From assembly GCF_000745005.1 (NCBI RefSeq), contig NZ_JQNB01000001.1:310001-374000 (forward strand): DNA of 64,000 nt, written 5' to 3'. This stretch comes from Luteibacter sp. 9135 (GTDB taxonomy: Bacteria > Pseudomonadota > Gammaproteobacteria > Xanthomonadales > Rhodanobacteraceae). The notes under the pieces are model-generated. The model was not told the origin of the DNA and ran no database searches. It saw nothing but the letters and a program-made list of their open reading frames with translations. Numbering within the stretch: the stretch's first letter is position 1; the number at the start of each line of letters is the position of its first letter. The position numbers were made by a program, and so were the translations under genes. This document shows, piece by piece, positions 7,894 to 16,989 of the stretch.

Positions 7894-9621
7894 ATGTCGA
7901 CCGAAACGCCCGTCCTGCCGCAGAACTTCATTCGCCAGATCGTCCGCGACGACCTCGCCGCCGGCAAACACGCGACCATCCGCACGCGCTTCCCGCCCGA
8001 GCCCAACGGTTACCTGCACCTGGGCCATGCCAAGTCGATCTGCCTGAACTTCGGTCTGGCCACCGACTACGCCGGCGTGTGCAACCTGCGCTTCGACGAC
8101 ACCAACCCCTCGAAGGAGGACGTGGAATACGTCGAGGCCATCCAGCGTGACGTCACCTGGCTGGGCTTCGACTGGGCGGAGCTGCGCCACGCCTCGGATT
8201 ACTTCGAGGTGTTCTACCGTTCGGCCCTGAAGCTGATCCGCAAGGGCGTGGCCTATGTGGATGACCTTTCGGCCGAGGAAGTGCGCGAGTATCGCGGCAC
8301 GCTGACCGAACCCGGCCGCAACTCGCCCTTCCGCGACCGCGCCATCGAGGAAAACCTCGACCTGTTCCAGCGCATGCGCGCCGGTGAGTTCGCCGACGGC
8401 AGCAAGACGTTGCGCGCGAAGATCGACATGGCCTCGGGCAACATCAACCTGCGCGACCCGGCGCTCTACCGCGTGCGCAAGGTGCACCACCAGAACACCG
8501 GCGACGCCTGGCCGATCTACCCGATGTACGACTTCGCGCACTCGCTGTCCGATGCGCTGGAAGGCATCACGCATTCGTTGTGCACCCTGGAGTTCGAAGA
8601 TCACCGGCCGCTGTACGACTGGTGCGTGGACCATGTGGACCTCGCGAACGACCCGGCCCTGTGGGAATCGCTGGTGGCGGCCGGCGTGCCGACCGCACCC
8701 AGCAAGCCACGCCAGATCGAGTTCTCCCGCGGCAACCTCAACTACACGGTGATGAGCAAGCGCAAGCTGATCACGCTGGTCACCGAGCGCCTGGTGGACG
8801 GCTGGGACGACCCCCGCCTGCCGACCATCGCCGGCGTCCGCCGTCGCGGTTTCACCCCTGCGGGTATCCGCCTGTTCTGGGAGCGCATCGGCGTCAGCAA
8901 GCAGAACAGCACCATCGACATGAGTGTGCTGGAAGGCGCCGTGCGCGACGACCTCGACGGCGCCGCCCCGCGACGCCTGGCCGTGATCGACCCGGTGAAG
9001 CTGGTCATCACCAACCTCGACGCCGCGCACGCCGAGTCGCTTACCTTTGCCAATCATCCGAAGGACGACAGCTTCGGTACCCGCAGCGTGCCGTTCTCGC
9101 CCGAGCTGTGGATCGAGCGTGACGACTTCGCCGAAGTGCCGCCGAAGGGCTTCCATCGCCTCAAGCCGGAGGGCGAAGTCCGCCTGCGCGGCGTCGGCAT
9201 CGTCCGCTGCGACGAGGTGGTCAAGGATGCGGACGACCAGATCACCGAGTTGCGTTGCACGCTCGACCTCGCCTCGCGCACCGGCATGCCCGGCGCCGAC
9301 CGCAAGGTCAAGGGCACCATCCACTGGGTGAGCGCGCGGGATGCCGTGCCGGCGGAGATCCGCCTGTACGACCGCCTTTTCGACGTCACCGACCCCGACG
9401 ACGACAGCGACGGCAAGACCTACAAGGATCACCTCAACCCGGCATCGCGGCGCATCGTCCGCGGCTACGTCGAACCGGCGGCCGCCGTGGCATCCGCGGA
9501 GGAGCGCGTGCAGTTCGAGCGGCTGGGATATTTCGTGGCCGACATGCACGACCACCGCGCCGATGCGCCGGTGTTCAACCGCATCGTCACCCTGCGCGAT
9601 TCCTGGGCGAAGCAGGCCTGA
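7894..9621 (+). CDS. glnS: Glutaminyl-tRNA synthetase
   Basis: A class I aminoacyl-tRNA synthetase of 575 residues that charges tRNA-Gln. The HIGH signature is HLGH at residues 42-45 and the KMSKS loop is VMSKRK near 286-291; [17 protein letters not shown] and the glutamine-specific RFDDTNP follow the GlnRS pattern. The C-terminal anticodon-binding beta barrels are intact. The ATG at 7894 begins the family-typical N-terminus; the frame is open upstream but that part overlaps apt antisense. The stop overlaps the next gene's start in TGATG, which suggests translational coupling. Confidence 0.98.
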   Translation: MSTETPVLPQNFIRQIVRDDLAAGKHATIRTRFPPEPNGYLHLGHAKSICLNFGLATDYAGVCNLRFDDTNPSKEDVEYVEAIQRDVTWLGFDWAELRHASDYFEVFYRSALKLIRKGVAYVDDLSAEEVREYRGTLTEPGRNSPFRDRAIEENLDLFQRMRAGEFADGSKTLRAKIDMASGNINLRDPALYRVRKVHHQNTGDAWPIYPMYDFAHSLSDALEGITHSLCTLEFEDHRPLYDWCVDHVDLANDPALWESLVAAGVPTAPSKPRQIEFSRGNLNYTVMSKRKLITLVTERLVDGWDDPRLPTIAGVRRRGFTPAGIRLFWERIGVSKQNSTIDMSVLEGAVRDDLDGAAPRRLAVIDPVKLVITNLDAAHAESLTFANHPKDDSFGTRSVPFSPELWIERDDFAEVPPKGFHRLKPEGEVRLRGVGIVRCDEVVKDADDQITELRCTLDLASRTGMPGADRKVKGTIHWVSARDAVPAEIRLYDRLFDVTDPDDDSDGKTYKDHLNPASRRIVRGYVEPAAAVASAEERVQFERLGYFVADMHDHRADAPVFNRIVTLRDSWAKQA

Positions 9622-10178
9622 TGCTGTACGCACAGGTTCATCTCACCCTGCCGGCCTGGGTCCATGAAGCGGTCGATACCGCCGTGTCCTACATCGGCGA
9701 CGAGGCCAAGGTCGGCCTGGCCATCGACCTGTCCTCGCGCAACGTCGACCTGGCCACGGGCGGGCCGTTCGGTGCCGTGGTGTTCGATGGCGCCGATCGC
9801 ATCGTCTCGATCGGCGTCAATCGCGTGGTGCCGCACAGCTGCTCCGTGGCGCATGCCGAAATGATGGCGTACATGACGGCACAGCAGCGCCTTCAGCGTT
9901 TCCGCCTCAATGAGGACGGCTCGCGCTTCGTGCTGGCCACCAGTTCGCAGCCGTGCTGCCAGTGTTTCGGCGCCACGGTGTGGGCCGGCATCGACGAGCT
10001 GCTGATCGGCGCCCGTTCTGAGGATGTCGAGGAACTGACCGCGTTCGACGAAGGTCCGCTTCCGGCCGACTGGATCGGTGAGCTTGAGCGTCGCGGCATC
10101 GCCGTGCGTCGCGACATACGCCGCGACGACGCCCGGGACGTTTTGCGCCGCTACGGTGCCTCCGGAGCCACGTATTGA
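9621..10178 (+). CDS. Cytidine/guanine deaminase-family zinc hydrolase
   Basis: A 185-residue nucleoside/nucleobase deaminase fold. The zinc ligands and catalytic acid are visible: H78-A-E80 and PCCQC at residues 111-115 (Cys112 and Cys115). The HAE plus PCxxC arrangement with GGPFGAVV upstream is closest to guanine deaminases and tRNA adenosine deaminase-like proteins, but the C-terminus differs from TadA. The exact substrate cannot be read from sequence. Its start overlaps the glnS stop by one base, so it is very likely coexpressed with glnS. Confidence 0.8.
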   Translation: MLYAQVHLTLPAWVHEAVDTAVSYIGDEAKVGLAIDLSSRNVDLATGGPFGAVVFDGADRIVSIGVNRVVPHSCSVAHAEMMAYMTAQQRLQRFRLNEDGSRFVLATSSQPCCQCFGATVWAGIDELLIGARSEDVEELTAFDEGPLPADWIGELERRGIAVRRDIRRDDARDVLRRYGASGATY

Positions 10179-10194
10179 GCGGCCCACGCCTCCG

Positions 10195-10887
10195 ATGACG
10201 CGCTGGCGTGCCGCCCTGCCGCTGGTGCTGATGATACTGACCGGTGTCGTCGCGCTGGCCAGCGGCGCCCTGGACCGCTTCCATCCCGAGCACCTGCTTG
10301 CCGAGCAGGGCATGCTGCGAGCGGGCATTGCCGCCCACCCCGTGCTGTCGCGGGCGACCTACGCGGGCGTGCTGGCCCTGGCGATCGCCACCGGGGTTCC
10401 CGGCACCATCGTCGTCGTACTGGCCGGGGGACTGCTGTTCGGCATCGTGCAGGGCAGCGCGTTGTCTTCGGCAGCCCTCGTCGCGGGTTCGCTCCTGCTG
10501 TATGTCGCCAGCCGCCACGCCTTTCGGGCAGGCGGGCGGGCACCGCCGGAGTTCGCGGCGAGGCTGCGCGACGGCTTCGCCCGCCATCCCGTGCGCTATA
10601 CCTTTGCCCTGCGCTTCGTGCCCGTGGTGCCCCTGGGAGCGATGACGGTCGCCCTGGCCTGGCTGCGCTGCCCGGTATGGTTGTTCATCGGGGCCACCTG
10701 GCTAGGCGGTACGGTATCGCTGGTGATCGAGAGTGCGATCGGCGCCGGGCTCGCCTCCACCGTCGGCGGAGCGGCCCCTTTCAGCCTGCTGGATGTCCGT
10801 ATCCTGCTCCCGCTGTGCGCCTTCGTGGTCGTCAGCCTGTTACCCCTGCTCGTGCGGTCGGTACGGGCACGCCGCCGGCGCGCCTGA
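10195..10887 (+). CDS. TVP38/TMEM64 (DedA-clan) integral membrane protein
   Basis: A 230-residue inner-membrane protein with about five to six hydrophobic segments. The clan signature is seen in ATGVPGTIVVVLAGGLLFG (residues about 64-82) and in RFVPVVPLGAMTVALAW (about 142-158), corresponding to the re-entrant loops of the SNARE-associated/VTT domain. Members are implicated in lipid scrambling or undecaprenyl-phosphate transport, but no substrate can be assigned here. It starts 16 nt after the deaminase gene; the ATG at 10195 begins the first membrane helix. It ends in an Arg-rich tail. Confidence 0.8.
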   Translation: MTRWRAALPLVLMILTGVVALASGALDRFHPEHLLAEQGMLRAGIAAHPVLSRATYAGVLALAIATGVPGTIVVVLAGGLLFGIVQGSALSSAALVAGSLLLYVASRHAFRAGGRAPPEFAARLRDGFARHPVRYTFALRFVPVVPLGAMTVALAWLRCPVWLFIGATWLGGTVSLVIESAIGAGLASTVGGAAPFSLLDVRILLPLCAFVVVSLLPLLVRSVRARRRRA

Positions 10888-10952
10888 ACACGGACAACTG
10901 CGCTAGGCTGTAGCCTCGCGGCGCCAGGCAAGGGGCCGTCGGGGGGAATGTC

Positions 10953-12863
10953 ATGCGTGACGTATCGGCGTCGTCAGGGCTGGAAAGGGTTTGGCGCCGC
11001 ACGTCGCTCGTGCAGCGCCTGACCTGCGTGGCGCTGGTGCCTACCGCCATCAGCGCCGTGCTGCTGGTGACGATGCTCACCAGCCACCAGATGGACAACC
11101 TGCACGAGATGGGCCGGTCGACCGCGGATGCCATCGCCCAGCAATCGGCTTCCGTATCCGGAGACGCCCTGCGCACCGGCGAGCGCCGCGAGATCGCGCG
11201 CATCGCGCAATCCATCGTGCAGTTGCCGCAGGTGTCCCGCGTGCGTATCAGCGACCGGGATGGCGAGATCCTTGCCGACCGGGTCAACGGCACCGCGGGC
11301 GACGACGATACGCTCACCGTCGCCCGCGAGGTGGTCGATCCACTCACCCACCGGATGGTGGGCTCGGTTACGGTGGACGTCAGCATCGGGGAGGCCATCG
11401 AAGCGCAGCGCGTCAGTATGCACAACGCCCTCCTCTGGCTGGCGCTGAGCCTGTTCATCGCGGCCATGATCGGGTGGTCGGCGGCGCGCTGGCTCAGCGC
11501 GCCCTTGCGCAACCTGGCCATTGCCGTACGCCAGCTCGGTCTGGGCGACCGCACTGTGGTGGTGCCCGTCACCGACGACACCGAGATCGGCGATCTGCAG
11601 CGCGGCTTCAACGGCGCCGCGTCCAAACTGCTGCATGCGCAGATCGGCATGGAGCGGGAGATCGCCGCCGCCACCGAGGAACTGGCCCGCAAGAACGCCG
11701 CGCTGGAAGCGGCCAGCGTCGCCAAGGCCCGCTTCCTCGCCGCCGCCTCGCACGACCTGCGCCAGCCGCTGTACGCACTGACGCTGTTTTCATCGGGCCT
11801 GGCGGTGGACGAGTTCGACCCGCTCCGGCTCAACCGCATCGCGCACATCCAGGAATGCGTCGAGGCACTGGATCACCTGTTCAGCGAGTTGCTGGACCTG
11901 TCGCGCCTGGAGACCGGCGCCATGCCGGCCGTCCTGCGCGACGTAGCCCTCGACGACGTGTTCGAGGAAGTGAGCGTCAACTTCCGCATGGTCGCCGAGC
12001 AGCACGACCTGCGCCTGGTCGTCCGCACCACGGGACTGTGGGTACGCTGCGACCGCACCATGCTGGCCCGCATACTCAACAACCTGGTCAGCAACGCCCT
12101 TCGCTACACGCGCTGCGGCGGCGTGCTGGTGGGTGCCCGCAAACGGATGGACGGGCGGGTGCGGATCGACGTGTGGGACACCGGTACCGGCATCGGCGAC
12201 GACCACCTGCGTCATATCTTCGACGAGTTCTATCGCGTGGAAAGCAGCCCGGAGGCCGGTCGCCCCGAGGGCACCCGGCGTGGTCTCGGACTGGGCCTGT
12301 CCACCGTGCAGCGACTGGCCGGATTGCTGGGCAGCACGGCATCGGTGCGGTCACGCCCCGGCAAGGGCAGCGTGTTCTCGCTGACCCTGCCGGAAGCACG
12401 CCCGGGCATCGTCGAGTTCCACCAGCCTCCGATGCAGGCACCGGCGGCGACACGCGATGTAGCCGGCATGCGCGTGCTCGTGATCGACGATGAGCCTTCC
12501 ATCCTGGCCGGCATCAGTTTTCTCCTTGGCAGCTGGGGCTGCGAGGTAATGACTGCCGAAGATGCACAGCAGGCCATGGAGGCCATTCACCAGTGGATGC
12601 AGCCGCCCGACATCGTCATTTCCGACCTGCGCCTGCGCGAAGGCACCGGCCTGGACGTGATCGCACTGCTGGATCGCTATTACCGGCGACGCCCGGGCGA
12701 TCCGCCGCCCTTCGCACGCGTACTCATTACCGGCGAGACGCGCGTGGACTTCCTGCAAAGCGTGGATACGGCAACAACGCGCGTGCTGTTCAAGCCCGTA
12801 TCCCCGGATCGCCTGCATGAAGTCATGGTTTCCGCCTGGGCTGTCCATCATGCGCCCGCCTGA
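10953..12863 (+). CDS. Hybrid sensor histidine kinase (HAMP-HisKA-HATPase-REC)
   Basis: A 636-residue inner-membrane sensor. Two membrane segments near residues 25-43 and 155-175 enclose a periplasmic domain, followed by HAMP (SAPLRNLAIAVRQL), the phosphoacceptor H267 in SHDLRQPLYAL, an ATPase domain with N and G boxes (LARILNNLVSNALRYT, DTGTGIG, GLGLGLSTVQRL) and a C-terminal receiver with D558 in ISDLRL. The SHDLRQPL box and fused receiver are typical of hybrid kinases paired with LuxR-type regulators. The ATG follows GGGGGA. It lies 87 nt before its likely partner regulator. Confidence 0.93.
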   Translation: MRDVSASSGLERVWRRTSLVQRLTCVALVPTAISAVLLVTMLTSHQMDNLHEMGRSTADAIAQQSASVSGDALRTGERREIARIAQSIVQLPQVSRVRISDRDGEILADRVNGTAGDDDTLTVAREVVDPLTHRMVGSVTVDVSIGEAIEAQRVSMHNALLWLALSLFIAAMIGWSAARWLSAPLRNLAIAVRQLGLGDRTVVVPVTDDTEIGDLQRGFNGAASKLLHAQIGMEREIAAATEELARKNAALEAASVAKARFLAAASHDLRQPLYALTLFSSGLAVDEFDPLRLNRIAHIQECVEALDHLFSELLDLSRLETGAMPAVLRDVALDDVFEEVSVNFRMVAEQHDLRLVVRTTGLWVRCDRTMLARILNNLVSNALRYTRCGGVLVGARKRMDGRVRIDVWDTGTGIGDDHLRHIFDEFYRVESSPEAGRPEGTRRGLGLGLSTVQRLAGLLGSTASVRSRPGKGSVFSLTLPEARPGIVEFHQPPMQAPAATRDVAGMRVLVIDDEPSILAGISFLLGSWGCEVMTAEDAQQAMEAIHQWMQPPDIVISDLRLREGTGLDVIALLDRYYRRRPGDPPPFARVLITGETRVDFLQSVDTATTRVLFKPVSPDRLHEVMVSAWAVHHAPA

Positions 12864-12950
12864 GCCGGATGGCCGGCTTGCCGACGGCCACCGACAGGGC
12901 TATGTTCGCGGGAACGGGGAAGCCTGCGATCGTGCAGGCGGAGGAGCTGT

Positions 12951-13676
12951 ATGCACGTACTGATCGCGGACGATCATCGACTCATCATCGAGGGAGTGAA
13001 GCTCAAGCTTCGCGAGTTGGGTGATCACGTCACCTTCGTCGAAGCCCAGACGGTGGCCCAGCTTCAGAAGCATCTCAGCGACGGTCCCCTGCCGGACATC
13101 GCCCTGATCGACATGGCCATGCCCGGCGCCGATGGTGTTGAACACATCAAGCACGCCGTGACGGCGATGCGTGAGGCCGAAGACGAAAGCGGCATCGCAC
13201 GCATGCGTCCGGTCATCGTGCTGTCCGGCACGGAAGATTCGTCCTCGATCCGGTGTGTCCTGGGACTGGGCGTGCAGGGGTATATCCCGAAATCGTCGCC
13301 GCCGGACGTCATCCTCAATGCCGTGCGGCTGGTGGTCGGTGGTGGTGTCTATGTACCGCCGGAGGCGATGAAGGCCGCCGCGGATGTCGTGCCACCCTTC
13401 ATCATGCAGCGCGACGTCGGCGAAGGCATGGCGCTGAAAGACCGCCTGACCAGCATCCTGACCGATCGGCAACAGGACGTGCTGAAGCTGCTGGCCAAGG
13501 GCAGGCCGAACAAACTGATCGCGCGCGAGCTGGAGATCAGCGAGGGCACGGTCAAGATCCACCTGGCGGCGATCTTCCGCGCGCTCCATGTCCGCAACCG
13601 GCTGGAGGCGCTCGTGGCCGCGCAGCACCTGGGTGACATGAGCACCCTGGACGACGACCTGTCGACCCACCCGTGA
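12951..13676 (+). CDS. NarL/LuxR-family response regulator
   Basis: A 241-residue two-domain regulator. The N-terminal receiver has acidic pocket residues in IADDH, phosphoacceptor D54 (ALIDMAMPG) and the conserved Lys in YIPKSSPP. The C-terminal GerE/LuxR helix-turn-helix is at about residues 170-225 (LTDRQQDVLKLLAKGRPNK, ISEGTVKIHLAAIF). A strong GGAGGAG site precedes the start. It is the expected output of the hybrid kinase just upstream, and the receiver at that kinase's C-terminus implies a branched or multistep relay. Confidence 0.95.
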   Translation: MHVLIADDHRLIIEGVKLKLRELGDHVTFVEAQTVAQLQKHLSDGPLPDIALIDMAMPGADGVEHIKHAVTAMREAEDESGIARMRPVIVLSGTEDSSSIRCVLGLGVQGYIPKSSPPDVILNAVRLVVGGGVYVPPEAMKAAADVVPPFIMQRDVGEGMALKDRLTSILTDRQQDVLKLLAKGRPNKLIARELEISEGTVKIHLAAIFRALHVRNRLEALVAAQHLGDMSTLDDDLSTHP

Positions 13677-13782
13677 TACGCCGCTGCCAAAAGGCCTAGG
13701 CCGAGAGGCCTGGCCGTCTGTCCGGCGAAACATCACCGGCGTATCGTGTCGGAACTGACGGACATGGGTCGAGGTACGCAGC

Positions 13783-14727
13783 GTGGCGAGCATCAACTGG
13801 ACGGACGCGGCACCGACGGTAGCCTTTCTCGGCGTGTTCGCCGGCGCGATCGGCCTGCCGGTGCCCGCCATGCCCACCCTCATCGTGGTCGGCAGCACCC
13901 TGGTCGCCTCGCACAACCCCGTCCTGGTTGTCGCCACCTTCGTGGCGGCGCTGGCCGGCGCTTTCCTGGGCGACCTGGCCTGGTTCCTGACCGGGCGGCA
14001 CTTCGGCTACCGCGTGCTGGACGGCCTGTGCCGGGTGTCGCTCTCGCCGGATACCTGTGTACGGCGCGCCAGCGGCTTCTTCGAAAAACGTGGGGTCAAG
14101 CTGCTGCTGATCTCGCGCTTCATTCCCGGCCTGTCGCTGGTCACCATACCCATCGCCGGCGCGGGAGACACGCGCTTCGTCCGTTTCACGTTATACGACC
14201 TGCTCGGCGCCTCGCTGTGGATCGCGGTGGGCTTGTCGGTCGGCATGATCTGCTACCGGCAGATCGACGCGGTGCTGATCGCCCTGCGCGAGTTCGGCAT
14301 CGGCCTGGCCGCGGTTGCCGCCGTGGTCATGGTGCTGTGGATCGGCTTCCGCTATGCGCGACGTGTGCTGCTCCTGCGACGGATGCGGCGGTCGCGCATC
14401 TCCGTCGACGAGCTGACGCTCCTGCTCGCCAGCGAACCCGGTGCGCTGATCGTGGATGTGCGCACCGCGATCAGCCGGCGCGACGACCCCTTCGTGATCC
14501 CGGGCGCGCGGCTGTTCGATTTCGCCACGACGGAGGCGGATATCGCCACCTTGCCGAGGCACAGTGCCGTGGTGATCTACTGCTCGTGCCCGAACGAGGT
14601 ATCGGCCGCGAAAGTGGCCGAACGGCTAGGCAAGCTTGGCTTCCGCAACGTGCGACCGCTGACCGGGGGCATCGGTGCATGGCGCGCCGCGGGCCGTGAC
14701 GTTCAGGCCCTGGTCGCCACCACCTGA
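13783..14727 (+). CDS. DedA-family membrane protein fused to a rhodanese domain
   Basis: A 314-residue fusion. Residues 1-200 are a DedA/VTT membrane domain (GLPVPAMPTLIVVGSTL, RFIPGLSLVTIPIAG) and residues about 210-314 are a rhodanese domain with the active-site region VVIYCSCPNEVSAAKVA and a terminal GGIGAWRAAG. This fusion is known in proteobacteria but has no settled role; DedA homologues act in undecaprenyl-phosphate or lipid flipping and pH/membrane-potential homeostasis. The start is GTG at 13783 with GAGG upstream. It is the second DedA-clan protein in 4 kb, flanking the two-component pair. Confidence 0.88.
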   Translation: MASINWTDAAPTVAFLGVFAGAIGLPVPAMPTLIVVGSTLVASHNPVLVVATFVAALAGAFLGDLAWFLTGRHFGYRVLDGLCRVSLSPDTCVRRASGFFEKRGVKLLLISRFIPGLSLVTIPIAGAGDTRFVRFTLYDLLGASLWIAVGLSVGMICYRQIDAVLIALREFGIGLAAVAAVVMVLWIGFRYARRVLLLRRMRRSRISVDELTLLLASEPGALIVDVRTAISRRDDPFVIPGARLFDFATTEADIATLPRHSAVVIYCSCPNEVSAAKVAERLGKLGFRNVRPLTGGIGAWRAAGRDVQALVATT

Positions 14728-14792
14728 ACCGGCGTGCCTGGCGGGTTGTGCGGTCCCGGCCGGACCACTAAACTAGCCGGCTTGCCGCGTAT

Positions 14793-14868
14793 GGGTCGTT
14801 AGCTCAGTTGGTAGAGCAGCGGACTTTTAATCCGTAGGTCGCCGGTTCGAATCCGGCACGACCCACCA
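14793..14868 (+). tRNA. tRNA-Lys (anticodon TTT)
   Basis: A 76-nt cloverleaf with acceptor stem GGGTCGT/ACGACCC, D arm AGCTCAGTTGGTAGAGC, anticodon loop CTTTTAA with TTT at 14826-14828, T arm CCGGTTCGAATCCGG and encoded CCA end. It is followed after 48 nt by the end of a convergent lectin gene. No integrase or attachment-site duplication is evident beside it. Confidence 0.98.
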
Positions 14869-14916
14869 TCCGCATCAGAGACTTACCGAAAGCGGCACGC
14901 TCCGCGTTTCGACGCC

Positions 14917-15411
14917 CTACTGCTGAACCCAACGTTGGCGCGCCGGGTCACCCAAACCGCAATAAATCTGCAGGACAGCGCTTCCATTGGTGTCGAGACA
15001 GTACCCGGTGGAAACATTACGCATGGACCAGCCCAGGCGATCCTGCGTCAAAACCCACCGTTGCGCGTTTCCGCCGTTGCAGGCCTGTGTCGTGACCGAC
15101 GGGCTGCTGGGGCTGCCACCCTGCAAACAAAGGTCTGACTGCACGTTGCGGATCTCGTCGCCGAGCTGATTCTGCGAGTGCGTCCACATCTGATACCGGC
15201 CGCCATCGCAGATCGAGAGATTTACCTGTCCACCCTCCGTGGCAGTGACACAACGCGAGGGTGGATTAAGAACGCTGAAATAGGCAACCCACGTAAAGGG
15301 TCCGCCTGTGAGCATGGCCTGCGCATCCTGCTTATCGTTCACCGCCGCCATGGCGGACGATGCATATGCAAAGGAAACCGCAGCTGTCGCAATCAGCAAA
15401 GCCTTTTTCAT
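14917..15411 (-). CDS. Secreted ricin-type (beta-trefoil) lectin-like protein
   Basis: A 164-residue exported protein. A signal peptide occupies residues 1-24 (MKKALLIATA ... ASSAMAA). The mature part carries the QxW-type repeats of ricin B lectins (YQMWTHSQN, AQRWVLTQ, RQRWVQQ) and paired cysteines (RCVTA..LSICDG, DLCLQG..TQACNG, GYCLDT..IYCG), as in a single three-lobed trefoil. Such domains bind sugars, often galactose or N-acetylgalactosamine. There is no attached catalytic domain. The start ATG at 15411 is chosen for the signal peptide; an in-frame ATG at 15426 is possible. It stands alone between the tRNA and queC. Confidence 0.85.
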   Translation of the reverse strand: MKKALLIATAAVSFAYASSAMAAVNDKQDAQAMLTGGPFTWVAYFSVLNPPSRCVTATEGGQVNLSICDGGRYQMWTHSQNQLGDEIRNVQSDLCLQGGSPSSPSVTTQACNGGNAQRWVLTQDRLGWSMRNVSTGYCLDTNGSAVLQIYCGLGDPARQRWVQQ

Positions 15412-15587
15412 GTTCCATGTCCCCATCGATTCGGCACGTACGGATGACAGAGGTCCAAAGCCCTCGCCGTTGTCATGGCAATCGAAACCGAGCCACGTCA
15501 TGCGTCGACCTTATCAGCACTTTTGCAAGCGCCTCATTCTGCTGCCGAAAATGGGCCTGGGAATCACGCAAGCTGGCCTTCAGCGCA

Positions 15588-16271
15588 TCAGGCGTAATGC
15601 GTCGGGTCCGGCACGCCGGCCTTGGCAAATCCTTCCGCCCGCAGCCGGCAGGCATCGCAGTGCCCGCAGGCACGGCCCTGCGCATCGGCCTGGTAGCAGC
15701 TGACCGTGGCCGAGAAGTCCACGCCCAGGCGCATGCCTTCGCGCACGATGTCGTCCTTGCCCATCTGCATCAGCGGGGCATGGATGCGGATGCCCGCGCC
15801 TTCTACACCGGCCTTGGTGGCCACATTGGCCAAGGCCTGGAACGACTCGACGAATGCGGGGCGGCAATCCGGGTAGCCGGAGTAATCCACGGCATTGACG
15901 CCACAGAAGATGTCAGACGAGCCCAGCACCTCGGCCCAGCCCAGCGCGATGGACAGCATGATGGTGTTGCGCGCCGGCACGTAGGTCACGGGGATGCCTT
16001 CGCCGCCGTCCTCGGGCACGTCGATGTCCGCCGTCAAGGCGGAACCGCCGATGCTGCGCAGGTCGATGTTCACGGTCTTGTGGGTCACCGCGCCGAGCAT
16101 GGTCGACACCCGCTCGGACGCTTCCAGTTCGGAGCTGTGCCGCTGACCGTAAGCGACACTCAGGGCATAGACCTCGAAACCCTGCTCGCGGGCCATGGCG
16201 ATGGTGACCGCCGAATCCATGCCGCCGGACACGAGGATCACGGCCTTGCGGGGAGAGGTCGAAGCATTCAT
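15588..16271 (-). CDS. queC: 7-cyano-7-deazaguanine synthase QueC
   Basis: A 227-residue enzyme that converts 7-carboxy-7-deazaguanine to preQ0 using ATP and ammonia, in queuosine biosynthesis. The ATP-pyrophosphatase P-loop is SGGMDS at residues 15-20, and the C-terminal zinc-binding cysteines lie in [18 protein letters not shown]. It follows queE by 21 nt on the same strand, so the two consecutive pathway steps are cotranscribed. Confidence 0.97.
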   Translation of the reverse strand: MNASTSPRKAVILVSGGMDSAVTIAMAREQGFEVYALSVAYGQRHSSELEASERVSTMLGAVTHKTVNIDLRSIGGSALTADIDVPEDGGEGIPVTYVPARNTIMLSIALGWAEVLGSSDIFCGVNAVDYSGYPDCRPAFVESFQALANVATKAGVEGAGIRIHAPLMQMGKDDIVREGMRLGVDFSATVSCYQADAQGRACGHCDACRLRAEGFAKAGVPDPTHYA

Positions 16272-16292
16272 GGCAATACCCTTGCAGTCGTA

Positions 16293-16985
16293 TCAGTGGC
16301 CGGCGGCGTCGTTCCACAGCAGCTTGTGCAGCTGCAGCTGGAAGCGCACGGGCAGGCGTTCGGCGAGAATCCACTCGGCGAGTTCGCGCGGCTGGACGTT
16401 GCCCCACACCGGGGAAAACAGCACCATCGCGCGGCGATCCAGCGCGTGCTCGCGGACGATGTCGCGCGACCATTCGAAGTCGCCGCGGCTGGCGATGACG
16501 AACTTCACCTGGTCGTGCGGCAGCAGATGGTCGAGGTTGGACCAGAGGTTGCGCGCGCTTTCGCCGGAATCCGGAGCTTTCAGGTCCATGACCTTACGGA
16601 CGCGCGGATCGACATCGGCGACATCGAGCGCGCCGGAGGTTTCCAGGGAAACCTCGTGGCCGGCATCGCACAGCTTGCGCAGGAGGATATGGCAGCGCTT
16701 CTGCGCCAGCGGCTCGCCGCCCGTGACGCAGACATGGCGCGCACCGTAACCGGCCACCTCGGCGACGATGGCGTCAATGTCGTGCCACTGGCCGCCGTGG
16801 AAGGAATATTCGGTATCGCACCACACGCAGCGCAGCGGGCATCCGGTAAGGCGTACGAATACCGTGGGCCAGCCTATGGCGTCGGCCTCACCCTGCACGG
16901 AGTGGAATATCTCGGTGATCCGCAGCCGCTCCGCGACGGGCGAAGCCGGCGGGACAGCCGCCGGTAGTACGGTGCTACCGGTCAT
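16293..16985 (-). CDS. queE: 7-carboxy-7-deazaguanine synthase QueE (radical SAM)
   Basis: A 230-residue radical SAM enzyme that converts 6-carboxytetrahydropterin to 7-carboxy-7-deazaguanine. The 4Fe-4S cluster motif is C49-x3-C53-x2-C56 (GCPLRCVWCD). FHSVQGE near residue 28 and VTGGEP for SAM binding are typical. The ATG at 16985 starts 4 nt past the cpoB stop; a longer frame upstream overlaps cpoB and is rejected. It appears to be read from the tail of the Tol-Pal transcript. Confidence 0.96.
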   Translation of the reverse strand: MTGSTVLPAAVPPASPVAERLRITEIFHSVQGEADAIGWPTVFVRLTGCPLRCVWCDTEYSFHGGQWHDIDAIVAEVAGYGARHVCVTGGEPLAQKRCHILLRKLCDAGHEVSLETSGALDVADVDPRVRKVMDLKAPDSGESARNLWSNLDHLLPHDQVKFVIASRGDFEWSRDIVREHALDRRAMVLFSPVWGNVQPRELAEWILAERLPVRFQLQLHKLLWNDAAGH

Positions 16986-16989
16986 GGGA

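Noticed and set aside
7678..9633. 651-codon open frame opposite glnS
   Set aside because: Antisense artefact over an intact synthetase gene, running into apt.
14793..15411. A genomic island at tRNA-Lys
   Set aside because: No integrase and no duplicated tRNA end were seen, so only the lectin itself is noted as possibly accessory.
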